Notes: generated by a model from the letters alone, not told the origin. A DNA stretch of 64,000 nucleotides from an uncultured Pelagibacteraceae bacterium (GCA_902588625.1 CACIPU010000003.1:24143-88142); one strand, 5' to 3'; shown: positions 19,318 through 30,389, counted from the first letter of the stretch. A program made the numbers and translations.

Positions 19318-19803
19318 TTAATTAAACGGTGCATCAGCTTTAATATTTTGTTCTAATGCAGCCTCCCATTTATCACCATTTTCTAATAACTTTTGTTTAT
19401 TATAGTAAAGTTCCTCACGAGTTTCTGTTGCAAATTCAAAATTGGGACCTTGAACGATAGCATCAACTGGACACGATTCTTGACATAATCCACAATAAAT
19501 ACATTTAAGCATATCAATATCATATTTAGTTGTTTTTCTACTTCCATCTTTTCTAATCTCCGATTCTATAGTTATGGCTTGGGCGGGACAAACTGCTTCA
19601 CATAACTTACATGCAATACATCTTTCTTCTCCGTTTGGGTATCGTCTTAAAGCATGCTCACCTCTAAAACGTGGACTTATCTTCCCCTTTTCAAATGGAT
19701 AATTAATAGTTTTTTTGCCTTCAAATATTTTTTTAATCGCAATTAGTAAACCAACCGCAAAATCCTTAAGAAAAATTGTTTTAATTATTCTACTTATTTT
19801 CAT
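19318..19803 (-). CDS. nuoI: NADH-quinone oxidoreductase subunit I (2x[4Fe-4S])
   Basis: NuoI carries clusters N6a and N6b in the complex I peripheral arm. The 161-residue protein has an amphipathic N-terminus, then [25 protein letters not shown] and [16 protein letters not shown], the two typical C-x2-C-x2-C-x3-C-P ferredoxin motifs. Size and the [11 protein letters not shown] segment match the alphaproteobacterial/mitochondrial TYKY form. The start overlaps the nuoH stop by 4 nt. Confidence 0.97.
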   Translation of the reverse strand: MKISRIIKTIFLKDFAVGLLIAIKKIFEGKKTINYPFEKGKISPRFRGEHALRRYPNGEERCIACKLCEAVCPAQAITIESEIRKDGSRKTTKYDIDMLKCIYCGLCQESCPVDAIVQGPNFEFATETREELYYNKQKLLENGDKWEAALEQNIKADAPFN

Positions 19804-20804
19804 ATACTTACCTTTGGTAACATATCAAAGAAAAACAAAAAACTAGCTGTTAACACTAACCACACTAATGAAAACGGCAGAAATACTTTCCAGCCTAGTC
19901 TCATTAATTGATCAAAACGATATCTAGGTACAATTGCTTTAACAATTGAAAATAATATGAAAAGAAATAATATTTTAATTAGTAGCCAGAAAACACCAGG
20001 TAATACATTAAAAGGATAAATATCGAATGGACTTAACCAGCCGCCTAAAAAAAGAATAGAACCCAAGGCGCACAACAATAATATATTAGCATACTCTCCT
20101 AACCAAAACATTGCATACATCATGCCTGAATATTCAGTTTGATATCCCGCAACAAGTTCAGATTCAGCCTCTGGTAAATCAAAAGGTGGTCTATTTGTTT
20201 CAGCCAAAGCGGATATAAAAAAAATAACAAACATGGGAAATAATGGTAAAATAAACCAAACTTTTTGTTGAGCCAGGACTATTTGGTTTAAATTGAGAGA
20301 GCCAACACAAACTAGTACATTAATAATAATAATTCCTATTGATACTTCGTAAGAGACCATTTGTGCAGCTGATCTTATTGCTCCTAGAAAAGGATATTTC
20401 GAGTTCGAGGCCCAACCTCCCATTATAATACCGTATACGCCCAAGGATGAAACAGCAAACAAATACAATATTCCAACATTTATATTTGCTAGAACCATCG
20501 TGTCACTAAATGGTATAACAGCCCAACCTATAAGAGCTAATGTTAAAGTTATTATTGGAGCTAACACAAATATAGTTTTATTTGCACTAGCTGGAATAAT
20601 TACTTCTTTAAAAACATACTTCAAAGCATCAGATAAAGTTTGAAATAATCCTAATGGACCAACAACATTTGGACCCTTTCTTTTTTGAACAAATGCCCAA
20701 ATTCGTCTATCTAACCAAACTATTAGAGCTACAGAAACTAGAACTGGAATCAATAAAAATAATATTTTGTAAATTTCACTTAAGAAAATATTTAAATAAA
20801 TCAT
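19800..20804 (-). CDS. nuoH: NADH-quinone oxidoreductase subunit H
   Basis: NuoH forms part of the quinone-binding chamber at the junction of the two arms. The 334-residue protein has about eight helices and the signature motifs [33 protein letters not shown] and [20 protein letters not shown], an acidic loop lining the quinone path. [18 protein letters not shown] follows. The start shares one base with the nuoG stop. Confidence 0.97.
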   Translation of the reverse strand: MIYLNIFLSEIYKILFLLIPVLVSVALIVWLDRRIWAFVQKRKGPNVVGPLGLFQTLSDALKYVFKEVIIPASANKTIFVLAPIITLTLALIGWAVIPFSDTMVLANINVGILYLFAVSSLGVYGIIMGGWASNSKYPFLGAIRSAAQMVSYEVSIGIIIINVLVCVGSLNLNQIVLAQQKVWFILPLFPMFVIFFISALAETNRPPFDLPEAESELVAGYQTEYSGMMYAMFWLGEYANILLLCALGSILFLGGWLSPFDIYPFNVLPGVFWLLIKILFLFILFSIVKAIVPRYRFDQLMRLGWKVFLPFSLVWLVLTASFLFFFDMLPKVSI

Positions 20805-22843
20805 TAACTTGCCTTTTCAATTCCTGTAAATAGAAATTTTTTTGAGATTTGTCTACATTCACTCATTACCTTGGATGATCTAGTAATTACATTTGTATAA
20901 TAATAATCAATAGGATTAATTAAGATATCTTGGTCAATAAAATCTGTTAAATATGACTTTTTTGAATTATTGTTAATTTTTAGTTTAATTTCTTTCTTTA
21001 TATTTTCTTGAAGTTGTTTTGAGTCTGTAATTTTATTATTTTTATTAAATAATTTTGAAATATCTTCTAATATTTTCCAATCTTCTTGTGCCTCACCAGG
21101 TGGATATGAAGCTTTATACGCATTTTGTAGTTTACCTTCTAAGTTAATAAACAAACCATTTTTTTCTGTATAAGCTGCCCCAGGCAAAACTATATCTGCA
21201 TTTTCTGCACCTTTGTCACCGTGACTGCCTTGATAAACAATAAATTTATCTTTCTTATCAAAGTTTATGTCATCAGCACCAAGTAAATAAATGAATTTAA
21301 ATTCATTATTATCAAGTTTATCAAAAAAAGGAAAATTATTGTTTTCATTGATTGAATAAGTCTCAAGATCAATTGCTCCCACTCTTGATGCTTGTTGGTT
21401 TAATATATTTAAAGCATTCCATTTATCAGAAATAAAATTATTTACTTTTAAAAATTCTTTTAACGCTTCAAAAATATATTGACCTGATTTTTCACTTAGT
21501 GCTGATTGACCAATAATTATTATTGGTCGTTTTGACTTTTTTAATATTTCAGAAAAATTGTTTCTACCTTCTAGTATGTCTAAAATTGTTTTAGTATTAG
21601 TGCCAATAATTTCATATGGATATGTTAAGTCACCAGGATCACCGATAGAGTAAATTTTTGTATTGTTTTTAAGGTATGCTTTTCTAATTCTAGCGTTAAG
21701 AATTGTTGCTTCAAGTCTAGGATTAGATCCAATCAAAAGTATAAGATCTGATGATTCTATTCCGTTAATTGTAGAATTAAATATGTAGTTATTTCTATCT
21801 TCGGGGTTAATATAAGTTCTAGTCTGCCTGCACTCTAAATTATTAGATTTAAAAGTATTCTTGAAAAGTTGTCTGAAACTGTAAATCATTTCTAAATCTG
21901 CTAGATCTCCAATTATGCCTGCTATTTCATTTGGTTTAAATTCCTTAACTTTTTTTACTAATAATTTTAATGCTTCATCCCAACTAGATTTTTCAAGTTT
22001 ACCATTTTTACGAACGTACGGAATGTCTAACCTTTGTTTTAATAATCCATCACACGCATATCTTGTTTTATCAGATATCCATTCCTCATTGATATTTTCG
22101 TTTAATCTAGGTAAAACTCTCTTAACTTCCCATCCATATGTATCAACTCTAATATTAGATCCTACGGCATCCATCACATCAATGGTTTCAGTTTTTTTTA
22201 ACTCCCATGGCCTTGCCTCAAAAGCATATGGTTTTGAAGTAAGAGCTCCAACAGGACAAAGATCAATAACATTAGCCGATAATTCCGATTCCATTGATTT
22301 TTCTAAGTATGTTGTTATTTCCATATCTTCTCCTCTTCCAATTGCACCCAATTCAGGTATACCCGCAACTTCTGTTGCGAACCTTACACACCTTGTGCAA
22401 TGAATACATCTTGTCATTTGTGTTTTTATCAATGGACCCATGTTTTTTTCTTTTACAATTCTTTTATTTTCTGAATATCTAGAGTTATCTAAACCATAAA
22501 AAAGAGATTGATCTTGTAAATCACATTCACCACCTTGATCACAAACTGGACAATCTAAAGGATGATTTGCTAGTAGAAATTCCATTACTCCCTTTCTTGC
22601 TTTATCAACAAAGTGAGTGTTAGTTTTTATTTTCATTCCATCTGAAGCAGGCATTGCACAAGATGCTATCGGTTTTGGAGATTTTTCTAACTCAACTAAG
22701 CACATTCTACAGTTACCAGCGATGGATAATCTTTCATGATAGCAAAACCTTGGTATTTCAACACCAGCAACTTCACATGCTTGTAAAACGGTCATACCAT
22801 CTTCAAAATCAATTTCTTTATTATTTATTGTAATTTTAGGCAT
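20804..22843 (-). CDS. nuoG: NADH-quinone oxidoreductase subunit G
   Basis: NuoG is the large iron-sulfur subunit (75 kDa homologue) of the NADH dehydrogenase arm. The 679-residue protein starts with a 2Fe-2S ferredoxin domain ([15 protein letters not shown], about residues 35-50). It continues with the His/Cys-ligated cluster motif [19 protein letters not shown] and a [4Fe-4S] site [10 protein letters not shown]. The molybdopterin-oxidoreductase-like fold that follows has no cofactor. Length matches the alphaproteobacterial form, which is shorter than E. coli NuoG (about 908). It overlaps nuoF by 8 nt. Confidence 0.96.
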   Translation of the reverse strand: MPKITINNKEIDFEDGMTVLQACEVAGVEIPRFCYHERLSIAGNCRMCLVELEKSPKPIASCAMPASDGMKIKTNTHFVDKARKGVMEFLLANHPLDCPVCDQGGECDLQDQSLFYGLDNSRYSENKRIVKEKNMGPLIKTQMTRCIHCTRCVRFATEVAGIPELGAIGRGEDMEITTYLEKSMESELSANVIDLCPVGALTSKPYAFEARPWELKKTETIDVMDAVGSNIRVDTYGWEVKRVLPRLNENINEEWISDKTRYACDGLLKQRLDIPYVRKNGKLEKSSWDEALKLLVKKVKEFKPNEIAGIIGDLADLEMIYSFRQLFKNTFKSNNLECRQTRTYINPEDRNNYIFNSTINGIESSDLILLIGSNPRLEATILNARIRKAYLKNNTKIYSIGDPGDLTYPYEIIGTNTKTILDILEGRNNFSEILKKSKRPIIIIGQSALSEKSGQYIFEALKEFLKVNNFISDKWNALNILNQQASRVGAIDLETYSINENNNFPFFDKLDNNEFKFIYLLGADDINFDKKDKFIVYQGSHGDKGAENADIVLPGAAYTEKNGLFINLEGKLQNAYKASYPPGEAQEDWKILEDISKLFNKNNKITDSKQLQENIKKEIKLKINNNSKKSYLTDFIDQDILINPIDYYYTNVITRSSKVMSECRQISKKFLFTGIEKAS

Positions 22844-24167
22844 TTTCTTTTTCCAAAAGATGTTGATCTACAAGATAAGGGATATCTGCTTTTTTTTTGA
22901 TTAAAGGCTCTTCGTGACTTCTTTTCTCTATTTCTTTTCTAAAATGTCTAAGTAAACCTTGAACAGGCCATGAAGACCCTTCTCCAAAAGCGCATATGGT
23001 ATGACCTTCTATTTGTTTTGTAACATTATACAAAAGGTCTATTTCATTATAATTAGATTCTCCTTCAGACATTCTTTCTAAAATTCTCCACATCCAACCA
23101 CATCCTTCTCTACATGGTGTGCATTGACCACAACTTTCATGTTTATAAAATTTTGCAATTCTTGCTATTGACTTTATTATATCTTGATCTTTATTGATTA
23201 CGACAATACCAGCGGTACCTAAACCACTTTTTTCTTTTATAAGTGAATCAAAATCCATGGTGATAGTTTCACAAACATTTTTAGGCAACAACGGCATCGA
23301 TGATCCTCCTGGTATTACAGCCTGAAGGTTGTTCCATCCTCCAATAACACCTCCTGCATGTTCTTCTATTAGGTCTTTAAGTTTAACTCCCATTTCTTCT
23401 TCAACATTACATGGATAGTTTACGTTTCCAGATATACAAAAAATTTTTGTACCAGTATTTTTAGGTCTTCCTAATGAAGCAAACCATTTAGCACCCCTTC
23501 TCATAATTGTTGGAAGCACAGCTATTGTTTCAACATTATTAACTATCGTAGGGCAGCCATATAAACCAACTAATGCTGGAAAGGGAGGTTTAAGTCTAGG
23601 TTGTCCTTTATTACCTTCTAAACTTTCCAATAATGCTGTTTCTTCACCACAAATGTAAGCGCCAGCACCAAAATGAATATAAATATCAAAATTCCACTTG
23701 GAACCACAAGCATTCTTTCCCAAAAAATTCTTTTTATACGCTTGATCAATGGCTTTTTGTAATCTCTCACCCTCTCTGTAGTATTCTCCTCTTATATAAA
23801 TATAACAAGTGTGGGCTCCAACTGCATAACCAGCAATTAAACATCCCTCTATAAGTTTTTGTGGTTCAAATCTTAATATATCTCTATCCTTACAGGTTCC
23901 AGGTTCAGATTCATCAGCATTTATAACTAAATAGTGGGGTCGTGATCCAATTACTTTTGGAGCAAAAGATAACTTTAGACCAGTGGGAAATCCAGCTCCA
24001 CCTCGGCCTCGGAGTTCAGAGTCTTTAATTTCTTGTATAATATTTTCTTTTTCTTTTGATAGTATCTTATCTGTATTTTCCCAATCACCTCTTTTTATCG
24101 AATTCTCAATTTCCCAACCGAGATCATTATATAAATTTTTAAATATTCTATCTTTATCTTTAAGCAT
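22836..24167 (-). CDS. nuoF: NADH-quinone oxidoreductase subunit F
   Basis: NuoF binds NADH and FMN and carries cluster N3. The 443-residue protein shows the FMN/NADH glycine-rich stretch [14 protein letters not shown] near residue 54, then [34 protein letters not shown] and [13 protein letters not shown], the [4Fe-4S] ligands near residue 350. It overlaps nuoE by 8 nt and nuoG by 8 nt. Confidence 0.97.
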   Translation of the reverse strand: MLKDKDRIFKNLYNDLGWEIENSIKRGDWENTDKILSKEKENIIQEIKDSELRGRGGAGFPTGLKLSFAPKVIGSRPHYLVINADESEPGTCKDRDILRFEPQKLIEGCLIAGYAVGAHTCYIYIRGEYYREGERLQKAIDQAYKKNFLGKNACGSKWNFDIYIHFGAGAYICGEETALLESLEGNKGQPRLKPPFPALVGLYGCPTIVNNVETIAVLPTIMRRGAKWFASLGRPKNTGTKIFCISGNVNYPCNVEEEMGVKLKDLIEEHAGGVIGGWNNLQAVIPGGSSMPLLPKNVCETITMDFDSLIKEKSGLGTAGIVVINKDQDIIKSIARIAKFYKHESCGQCTPCREGCGWMWRILERMSEGESNYNEIDLLYNVTKQIEGHTICAFGEGSSWPVQGLLRHFRKEIEKRSHEEPLIKKKADIPYLVDQHLLEKENA

Positions 24168-24768
24168 TTTTAATATTAATTAGAGTTTTTCTTCCGCTTT
24201 CTGGTGCATTGCTTGATCTATTTATAGATGATCCAGGTTTGGGAAATTCATCTTTTAACAATTTTTGTAAAATATTTTCAGCAGATTTTTCATTAATGTC
24301 TTCGAAATAATCTTTATTGATTTGTAACATGGGAGCATTAACACAGGCACCTAGACATTCTACTTCCGTCCATGAGCAAAGTTTATTTTCAGATAGTTCG
24401 TTTGGTTTGTTTGATATGTGTTTTTTACATGCATCAACAATTTTTTTAGCTCCCCTAATCATGCATGGTGTTGTCGTACAAACCTGAATAAAATACTTTC
24501 CTACTGGAGATAAATTAAACATAGAATAAAACGTAACAACTTCATAAACTTTTATATATGGCATATTAAGTAATTTAGATACATACTTTATAGCCGACAG
24601 AGGTATCCAATTATCATTCTGATCTTGAACAAGGTACAGTAGAGCCATAACAGCACTAGCTTGTTTTCCTGAAGGATATTTTTTTATTTCTCTTTCTGCT
24701 TTATTTAAGTTTTCTGAAGTAAATTCAAAAAACTCTGGCTGTACTTTAGATATTTTTTTTATACTCAT
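24160..24768 (-). CDS. nuoE: NADH-quinone oxidoreductase subunit E
   Basis: NuoE carries the [2Fe-2S] cluster N1a with a thioredoxin-like fold. The 202-residue protein has [12 protein letters not shown] (C-x4-C) and [12 protein letters not shown] (C-x3-C), the four cluster ligands. A low-conservation tail of about 35 residues follows the core domain. Extended NuoE tails are common in alphaproteobacteria. It overlaps nuoD by 4 nt. Confidence 0.96.
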   Translation of the reverse strand: MSIKKISKVQPEFFEFTSENLNKAEREIKKYPSGKQASAVMALLYLVQDQNDNWIPLSAIKYVSKLLNMPYIKVYEVVTFYSMFNLSPVGKYFIQVCTTTPCMIRGAKKIVDACKKHISNKPNELSENKLCSWTEVECLGACVNAPMLQINKDYFEDINEKSAENILQKLLKDEFPKPGSSINRSSNAPESGRKTLINIKNA

Positions 24769-25940
24769 CTATCAACTTCTCCAAAAACAATATCTAGAGA
24801 ACCTAAAACTGCAGGAACATCAGCTAACATGTGTCCTTTAAGCAAATAATCCATAGCTTGAAGATGAGAAAATCCAGGAGCTCTTATTTTGCATTTGTAT
24901 GGTTTATTACTTCCATCAGCTATAAGATAAACTCCGAACTCTCCCTTGGGGGCCTCTACTGCAGTATAAATCTCTCCTTCATTTACTCTATAACCCTCAG
25001 AAAATAATTTAAAGTGATGTATTAAAGCTTCCATTGAGTTTTTAAGATCTGCTTTTTTTGGAGGTGTTATTTTGCCGTCTACCGATTTAATTGGGCCAAG
25101 AGGCATTTTTTTTATACAATCTTTAATAATTTTAATACTCTCTCTCATTTCCTCCATTCTACAAAGATACCGATCATAACAATCTCCATTTTTACCAATT
25201 GGAATTTTAAAGCTAAAATCTCTATAACATTCATAAGGTTGTGATTTTCTTAAATCCCACGGAACACCTGAACCTCTAAGCATAACACCTGAAAAGCTAT
25301 AGTCTAATGCTTCTTGTTTGCTAACAACTCCTATATTTACATTTCTTTGTTTAAATATTCTATTATCAGTGAGTAAAGACTCTAGGTCATCTAGAATTTT
25401 TGGAAATGTATCACAAAATAGCAAAATATCTTCGCTTAATCCCCGTGGTAAATCTCTATGTACACCGCCTGGTCTAAAATAATTTGCATGTAATCTTGAT
25501 CCTGAAACTCGCTCATAAAAAGTCATTAAAGTTTCTCTTTCTTCAAAACCCCAAAGGGAAGGTGTTAAGGCTCCGACATCTAGAGCCTGAGTAGTAATGT
25601 TTAAAATATGACTAAGAATTCTACCTATTTCACAAAATAAAACTCTAATATACTGGCCTCTTATTGGAACTTCTATATTTAATAATTTTTCTACTGCTAG
25701 AGCGAAGGCATGCTCTTGATTCATTGGTGCAACATAATCAAGACGATCAAAATATGGAACTGCTTGAGTATATGTCTTATGCTCAATTAATTTTTCTGTA
25801 CCTCTGTGAAGTAAACCTATGTGTGGATCTATTTTTTCAACTACTTCACCATCCAATTCAAGTATTAAACGTAAAACTCCATGAGCAGCAGGATGTTGAG
25901 GTCCAAAGTTTAGATTCATTGTTTTGGTTTTTTTAGTCAT
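24765..25940 (-). CDS. nuoD: NADH-quinone oxidoreductase subunit D
   Basis: NuoD (49-kDa homologue) forms the quinone head-group site with NuoB. The 391-residue protein begins [15 protein letters not shown], containing the quinone-binding His. It includes [20 protein letters not shown] and the C-terminal [35 protein letters not shown] block. It is separate from nuoC here, not fused as in E. coli, and overlaps nuoC by 8 nt. Confidence 0.97.
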   Translation of the reverse strand: MTKKTKTMNLNFGPQHPAAHGVLRLILELDGEVVEKIDPHIGLLHRGTEKLIEHKTYTQAVPYFDRLDYVAPMNQEHAFALAVEKLLNIEVPIRGQYIRVLFCEIGRILSHILNITTQALDVGALTPSLWGFEERETLMTFYERVSGSRLHANYFRPGGVHRDLPRGLSEDILLFCDTFPKILDDLESLLTDNRIFKQRNVNIGVVSKQEALDYSFSGVMLRGSGVPWDLRKSQPYECYRDFSFKIPIGKNGDCYDRYLCRMEEMRESIKIIKDCIKKMPLGPIKSVDGKITPPKKADLKNSMEALIHHFKLFSEGYRVNEGEIYTAVEAPKGEFGVYLIADGSNKPYKCKIRAPGFSHLQAMDYLLKGHMLADVPAVLGSLDIVFGEVDR

Positions 25941-26553
25941 TTTTTTTAAAATTTTTATTATTTTTTAATTCATCATTGTTAACGTATTTTGTACCTTCCC
26001 AAGGACTCTCAAAATCAAAATCTCTATATTCTTGTTCTAATTTTACTGGTTCCGATATAACTTGCTTACTATCTTCGTTGTAACGAACTTCTGTATGACC
26101 GGTTAGCGGAAAGTCCTTTCTTAAAGGATGACCTTCAAATCCATAATCTGTAAGTATTCTTCTTAAATCAGGATGATCTTTAAAAGAAACACCGTACATA
26201 TCAAAAATTTCTCTTTCCATCCAATTTGCAGAAGAAAAAATTTTTGTTATTGATGAAATAATTTCTTTTTCATCAATATTAATATTAATAACAGTTCTAT
26301 AATTAAATTCATGACTTAATAATAAATAAATAATTTTAAATCTTTTTTCTCTAGAAGGATAATCTACTGCAGTAATATCTATTAACTGTCTAAAACGACA
26401 TTTTTCGTTTGTTTTTAAAAATAATATAGTTGATATAATATTTTTTGGTTCTATTTCAATATAAAGTTGATCAAATTTAATTTCTGATTTTATAATACTT
26501 GTTGTTAAACCTGAGTTAATAATTTTTTCTAAATCTTTAAGAGTAGCTGACAT
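25933..26553 (-). CDS. nuoC: NADH-quinone oxidoreductase subunit C
   Basis: NuoC (30-kDa homologue) is a connecting subunit of the peripheral arm. The 206-residue protein contains [16 protein letters not shown] and the signature [42 protein letters not shown], the most conserved block of the family. The C-terminal Lys/Asn-rich tail is not conserved. It starts one base after nuoB ends. Confidence 0.96.
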   Translation of the reverse strand: MSATLKDLEKIINSGLTTSIIKSEIKFDQLYIEIEPKNIISTILFLKTNEKCRFRQLIDITAVDYPSREKRFKIIYLLLSHEFNYRTVININIDEKEIISSITKIFSSANWMEREIFDMYGVSFKDHPDLRRILTDYGFEGHPLRKDFPLTGHTEVRYNEDSKQVISEPVKLEQEYRDFDFESPWEGTKYVNNDELKNNKNFKKND

Positions 26554-26554
26554 T

Positions 26555-27079
26555 TTATCTTGTTATATTGCCTTCTCTTCTAATTTTCTTTTGTAATTGT
26601 AAAATTCCATATAATAAAGCTTCGGCAGATGGAGGACACCCTGGAACATAAATATCTACTGGAACTATTCGGTCACAACCCCGAACTACAGAATAGGAAT
26701 AGTGGTAATAACCGCCTCCATTAGCGCAGCTCCCCATTGATATTACATATCGTGGTTCTGGCATTTGATCATAAACTTTTCTTAAAGGTTTAGCCATTTT
26801 ATTTGTTAAAGTACCAGCTACGATCATAACATCTGATTGTCTAGGTGAAGCTCTTGGCGCAGCTCCAAATCTTTCTAAATCATATCTTGGCATAGACGCC
26901 TGCATCATTTCAACTGCACAACAAGCTAAACCAAACGTCATCCAATGCAGTGATCCTGTACGAGCCCAATTAATTAAATTATCAAATGAAGTTGTAATAA
27001 AACCTTTTTCGCTAAATTCTTTGGAGATTTTTTCAAATTCTTTTGGAATTTTTTGATTATTTTTTTTTAAATTTAACAT
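26555..27079 (-). CDS. nuoB: NADH-quinone oxidoreductase subunit B
   Basis: NuoB (PSST homologue) holds the terminal cluster N2, which reduces quinone. The 174-residue protein has the paired cysteines in [11 protein letters not shown], then [17 protein letters not shown], [15 protein letters not shown] and [14 protein letters not shown], which together supply all four N2 ligands. A Lys-rich N-terminus of about 30 residues precedes the conserved core. It starts one base after the nuoA stop. Confidence 0.97.
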   Translation of the reverse strand: MLNLKKNNQKIPKEFEKISKEFSEKGFITTSFDNLINWARTGSLHWMTFGLACCAVEMMQASMPRYDLERFGAAPRASPRQSDVMIVAGTLTNKMAKPLRKVYDQMPEPRYVISMGSCANGGGYYHYSYSVVRGCDRIVPVDIYVPGCPPSAEALLYGILQLQKKIRREGNITR

Positions 27080-27080
27080 C

Positions 27081-27449
27081 TTAATCCCAATCTAAGGCGC
27101 CCTTTTTCCATTCATAAATAAAACCTATCGTTAAAATTGTAAGAAAGAGAATCATAGACCAAAATCCTAATGCTCCTATATTTCCTAACGATATAGCCCA
27201 AGGAAAAAGGAAAGCTATTTCTAAATCAAAAATAATAAATAAAATTGCTACTAAATAAAATCTAACATCGAATTCAATTCTTGAATCATCAAACGCATCA
27301 AAACCACATTCGTACGCTGATAATTTTTCAGGATCAGGATTTTTTGGAGCAACTAGAAAATTAATTAGCACAAAACCTAAGCTTAAAGCTAAGGCAATAA
27401 AAAGAAACAAAACAATCGATAAGTAATCTGATAATAAATTATAAATCAT
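27081..27449 (-). CDS. nuoA: NADH-quinone oxidoreductase subunit A
   Basis: NuoA (ND3 homologue) is a three-helix membrane subunit at the quinone junction. The 122-residue protein carries [44 protein letters not shown], the mobile loop with the reactive Cys and the next conserved helix. It is the first gene of the 14-gene nuo operon, and its ATG is preceded by only a weak AAAG Shine-Dalgarno sequence. Confidence 0.97.
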   Translation of the reverse strand: MIYNLLSDYLSIVLFLFIALALSLGFVLINFLVAPKNPDPEKLSAYECGFDAFDDSRIEFDVRFYLVAILFIIFDLEIAFLFPWAISLGNIGALGFWSMILFLTILTIGFIYEWKKGALDWD

Positions 27450-27475
27450 CTTTAATATTTATAATTACTTTTTAC

Positions 27476-27506
27476 ACTATATCATTAAATTAGCCTAGTT
27501 AATCAA
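27476..27506 (-). promoter_or_regulatory. Candidate promoter of the nuo operon
   Basis: Upstream of nuoA the minus strand has TTGATT (27501-27506) and TATAGT (27476-27481), the second a good -10 hexamer but with a long 19-nt spacer. The site lies in the 112-nt gap between nuoA and tRNA-Asp, the last gap before about 23.6 kb of contiguous genes, so a promoter in this gap is expected even if this exact pair is uncertain. Read-through from the two upstream tRNA genes is the alternative. Confidence 0.35.
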
Positions 27507-27561
27507 ATGACTACATGGTCACATTTAATTGATGTGTTGATAATGATTCACAAAAAAAGAG

Positions 27562-27638
27562 TGGCGGGAGTGACCGGGCTCGAACCGGCGACCTCCTGCG
27601 TGACAGGCAGGCGCTCTAACCAACTGAGCTACACCCCC
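27562..27638 (-). tRNA. tRNA-Asp (anticodon GTC)
   Basis: The minus strand folds into a complete cloverleaf of 77 nt including an encoded CCA. The acceptor GGGGGTG pairs with CACTCCC (one G-U). The D-arm is GCTCAGTTGGTTAGAGC. The anticodon stem CCTGC/GCAGG holds loop CTGTCAC, so the anticodon is GTC. The T-arm has loop TTCGAGC and the discriminator base is G, the usual identity for tRNA-Asp. It lies 13 nt downstream of tRNA-Val and upstream of nuoA, in the same direction. Confidence 0.96.
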
Positions 27639-27651
27639 ACTAAGATAAAAA

Positions 27652-27727
27652 TGGTGGGCGGTAAAGGACTCGAACCTATGACCCTCTCGGTGTAAACGAG
27701 ATGCTCTACCAACTGAGCTAACCGCCC
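27652..27727 (-). tRNA. tRNA-Val (anticodon TAC)
   Basis: This is a 76-nt cloverleaf on the minus strand with encoded CCA. The acceptor GGGCGGT pairs perfectly with ACCGCCC. The D-arm is GCTCAGTTGGTAGAGC, and the anticodon stem TCTCG/CGAGA has loop TTTACAC, giving anticodon TAC. The discriminator is A. The T-stem ATAGG/CCTTT contains one T-T mismatch, a slight irregularity. tRNA-Asp follows 13 nt downstream, probably in the same transcript. Confidence 0.94.
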
Positions 27728-27774
27728 CATTTATCTTTTAAAACTTATTACATTACGTTACTGATAAAGTAAAA

Positions 27775-30321
27775 TTAATTCTCTAAATCTTTTATACTAA
27801 TAAACTTTTCAGCTAATTTACTATTATTTTTTTTTATTTCTTCTATAAAATTCCAGGCTAAAACTAGAACATAGTCAGGTTTTTCTTTTACCTTTATTTT
27901 AGATAAAATAGGAATATTCATTCCAGGTAAAAATTTACCATGTTTTAGTTTGTTGTCCTCTACTATAAAGTCAATTTCTTTTGATATGCCAAAAAAATTT
28001 AAAGCAGTTGTGGCCTTTGCTGGTGAGCCATAACCAATTATCTTGTTATTTTTGGTTTTAATTTTTTGTATATTTTTTCTAACATTATCTCTAATTTTAT
28101 ATACCTTTTCACCAAATTCTTGGTAAGTTTTATACTTTTTAATTCCAAAATCTTCTTCTTCTTTAAGTAATGATTTTACATTGTTTTCAATTTTAACTTT
28201 TTTACCTTTCTTAATATAAACTCTTATAGAGCCACCATGAGTATTTATCCTTTCTACCCTATAAATTTTGCCATCATGACGATTAAAGAAGTTAATTAAA
28301 GATGTTAATGACCAATAATTGTAATGTTCGTGATAAATATTATCAAAAGTTAAATCTTTTAAAGTATTTAACAAATATTGAACTTCAATAATTATAGTTC
28401 CATTTTTCTTTAAAAGTCTAAACATGCATTCAGCCATTTCTTTTAGTTTATCTGAATGAGCAAATACATTTGAAGCTAAAATTAAATCTGCATTTTTTTT
28501 AATTTTCTTTAAATTTTTTTCTTCTAAAAAACCATTAAATGTTTTAATCTTATTTTTATTTGCCAATTTAGCTAAATTTTTTGCTGGTTCTATTCCTAAT
28601 ATTTTTTTAAAACCTAATTCTTTAAATGGTCTTAATGCAACGCCATCATTACTACCTATATCGATTATATAAGATTTACTTTTATTTAGTTTAAAATTTT
28701 TTATATAACTTTTTGCTGCAGTTACAAAATGTTCAGTAAAAGATTTAGATGTAGATGATGTGTAGAGATAATTTGAAAACATTTTTTTTGGGTCGACAGC
28801 TACAGATAGCTGACAGTTATGACAATTGTTACAATAGTTTACCTCTAGAGGATAAAGATCACATTTTTCATTCTTTTTGTTTAATAGATTATTTGCAAGA
28901 GGTTGATACCCTAAAGATACAACTCTTTTTAAATTTCCATTTCCACAAGATCTACAATTAAATTTATAGCAACTAAGTAATAAATCTCTTTCTTTCTCAT
29001 CCACAAAGATATGTTTAATTGTATGAGTAATACCATAATTATCATGTTCTCTCTCGCCTCTTACTAGGTTTAAAAATGTTGTATCTTTAGTAAAAACCAT
29101 CGTGTGGGCTACATTGGGTTTTATGATTGACAGTTGTCCTTCATTCACTACTTGTGTAATTTTTGGAGAATTGGGATTAAGAATATCTTGAAATATTTCT
29201 ATGATTTGTCCTTTCGTAAATAAACATTTTTGTTCCTGTTGAGGATGGTAATGATTAGCTCTAATTGTACCTTTTTTGGAATCTATTAAGCCAATTAAAT
29301 TAATTGGTTCTGTCAACTCATGATTACTAATCTTACCTCTTGAGTCAATAAATTCATTTTCTCCATCTCTCACATGTTCTAAGTCTTTGATTAAATTTTG
29401 ACTAGACCATTTTGAAATCATATCTTTAATACTTTCATCTAGGCTATAAAGGAATTTAAAACCTGTACCTAATATTTTTTTATTGGATAAAGAAAATCCT
29501 AAATTTGGTATTTCATCGTTAGTTTCTCTTAGAGTTATTTTTGGATTGTATTTTTTACAAATCTCAGCTACCTCTTTGACTGTAATTGTATCTTTGGTTA
29601 AATTGAAAACTTCAGAAGAAATATCTTCCCTTTCCTCCATATGTTTAAAGCATCTCGCTACATCAATTAGTGGAACTAAACTTTTTACCTGTCGACCTCC
29701 TGCAAAAAGTTTTAAAATGCCATTTTGAGATGCAATTTTTGAAAAAAGATTTGGCATTATATCTATCCTGGCTGTATCAGAAGAGTATCCATAAACTGAT
29801 CCTAATCTTAAAATTATATAATTCTTGCCTGATTCTTTTAATTGTCTTTCATTTACTACTTTTGAGTTTGCGTAAGAAAGTATAGGTTTAGTCTCTTCAT
29901 CTTCAAGTATGTCATTTTTTACTTTATCAATTCCTTCGTAAACTACATGGGTTGATGGTAAAATTATTTTACATTTATCGCTAATAGCATCTAATATATT
30001 TTGAGTTCCTTTTTCTGCTACTAAATTAATTTTTTCATCTTTATCTTTATTTCCCTCGCTTCGAGTTCTTGGAACATCAGTGATTCCAGCAAGATGATGT
30101 ACTATATCAGCATCTTTACAATATTTATTAACCAGTTCTTTATCTAAAATATCTCCATGGATAAAATTCATATTCCAATTTCTTAATTGATTAACACGTT
30201 CAGATATAAATCTATTATCGATCACTATAATTTCATTATTCCAACTAACTCCTGAGTATATTTTACATAGCTCAGTACCTATATAACCAATTCCACCAGT
30301 AATAACGATTTTTTTAGACAT
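27775..30321 (-). CDS. Three-domain fusion: SDR epimerase/reductase, CapF-like cupin, sugar C-methyltransferase
   Basis: One uninterrupted 848-residue frame joins three enzymes usually encoded separately. Residues 1-305 are an extended SDR NDP-sugar epimerase/dehydratase, with TGGIGYIG at 8-15 and catalytic Y150xxxK154. Residues about 330-445 are a cupin with ANHYHP (H357, H359) and a second motif around H406, resembling the C-terminal cupin of CapF (WbjC/WxcM-like). Residues about 455-848 match the TylC3/NovU-type SAM-dependent C-methyltransferases: zinc ribbon (C456, C459, C497, C500), SAM motif DIGSNDG near 554-560, YHEHYNYWSL at 663-672 and the C-terminal GYGSPAK at 763-769. A role in modified-sugar synthesis for surface polysaccharide is inferred. 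The substrate is unknown. The adjacent glycosyltransferase supports the role. Confidence 0.85.
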   Translation of the reverse strand: MSKKIVITGGIGYIGTELCKIYSGVSWNNEIIVIDNRFISERVNQLRNWNMNFIHGDILDKELVNKYCKDADIVHHLAGITDVPRTRSEGNKDKDEKINLVAEKGTQNILDAISDKCKIILPSTHVVYEGIDKVKNDILEDEETKPILSYANSKVVNERQLKESGKNYIILRLGSVYGYSSDTARIDIMPNLFSKIASQNGILKLFAGGRQVKSLVPLIDVARCFKHMEEREDISSEVFNLTKDTITVKEVAEICKKYNPKITLRETNDEIPNLGFSLSNKKILGTGFKFLYSLDESIKDMISKWSSQNLIKDLEHVRDGENEFIDSRGKISNHELTEPINLIGLIDSKKGTIRANHYHPQQEQKCLFTKGQIIEIFQDILNPNSPKITQVVNEGQLSIIKPNVAHTMVFTKDTTFLNLVRGEREHDNYGITHTIKHIFVDEKERDLLLSCYKFNCRSCGNGNLKRVVSLGYQPLANNLLNKKNEKCDLYPLEVNYCNNCHNCQLSVAVDPKKMFSNYLYTSSTSKSFTEHFVTAAKSYIKNFKLNKSKSYIIDIGSNDGVALRPFKELGFKKILGIEPAKNLAKLANKNKIKTFNGFLEEKNLKKIKKNADLILASNVFAHSDKLKEMAECMFRLLKKNGTIIIEVQYLLNTLKDLTFDNIYHEHYNYWSLTSLINFFNRHDGKIYRVERINTHGGSIRVYIKKGKKVKIENNVKSLLKEEEDFGIKKYKTYQEFGEKVYKIRDNVRKNIQKIKTKNNKIIGYGSPAKATTALNFFGISKEIDFIVEDNKLKHGKFLPGMNIPILSKIKVKEKPDYVLVLAWNFIEEIKKNNSKLAEKFISIKDLEN

Positions 30322-30333
30322 ATATCTATTTAT

Positions 30334-30351
30334 ACTTTATTAAAATAAAGT
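30334..30351. repeat. 18-bp palindrome between two divergent sugar genes
   Basis: The sequence ACTTTATT-AA-AATAAAGT has perfect 8-base arms around a 2-base centre. It sits 13 nt upstream of the fusion gene start (30321) and about 39 nt before the divergent glycosyltransferase. Its place in a divergent promoter region suggests an operator. In DNA this AT-rich such palindromes also arise by chance, so the call is weak. Confidence 0.3.
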
Positions 30352-30389
30352 CTTTATTTATATTATATAAATCAAAGTTTCAATTAAAT

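Noticed and set aside
21915..22403. A 162-codon plus-strand open frame inside nuoG
   Set aside because: It is antisense to the iron-sulfur region of NuoG, with no RBS or motif support.
27562..30321. A tRNA-borne integrative element beside tRNA-Val
   Set aside because: The sugar genes lie at the 5' side of the tRNA, not the usual 3' integration side, and there is no integrase or duplicated tRNA end.
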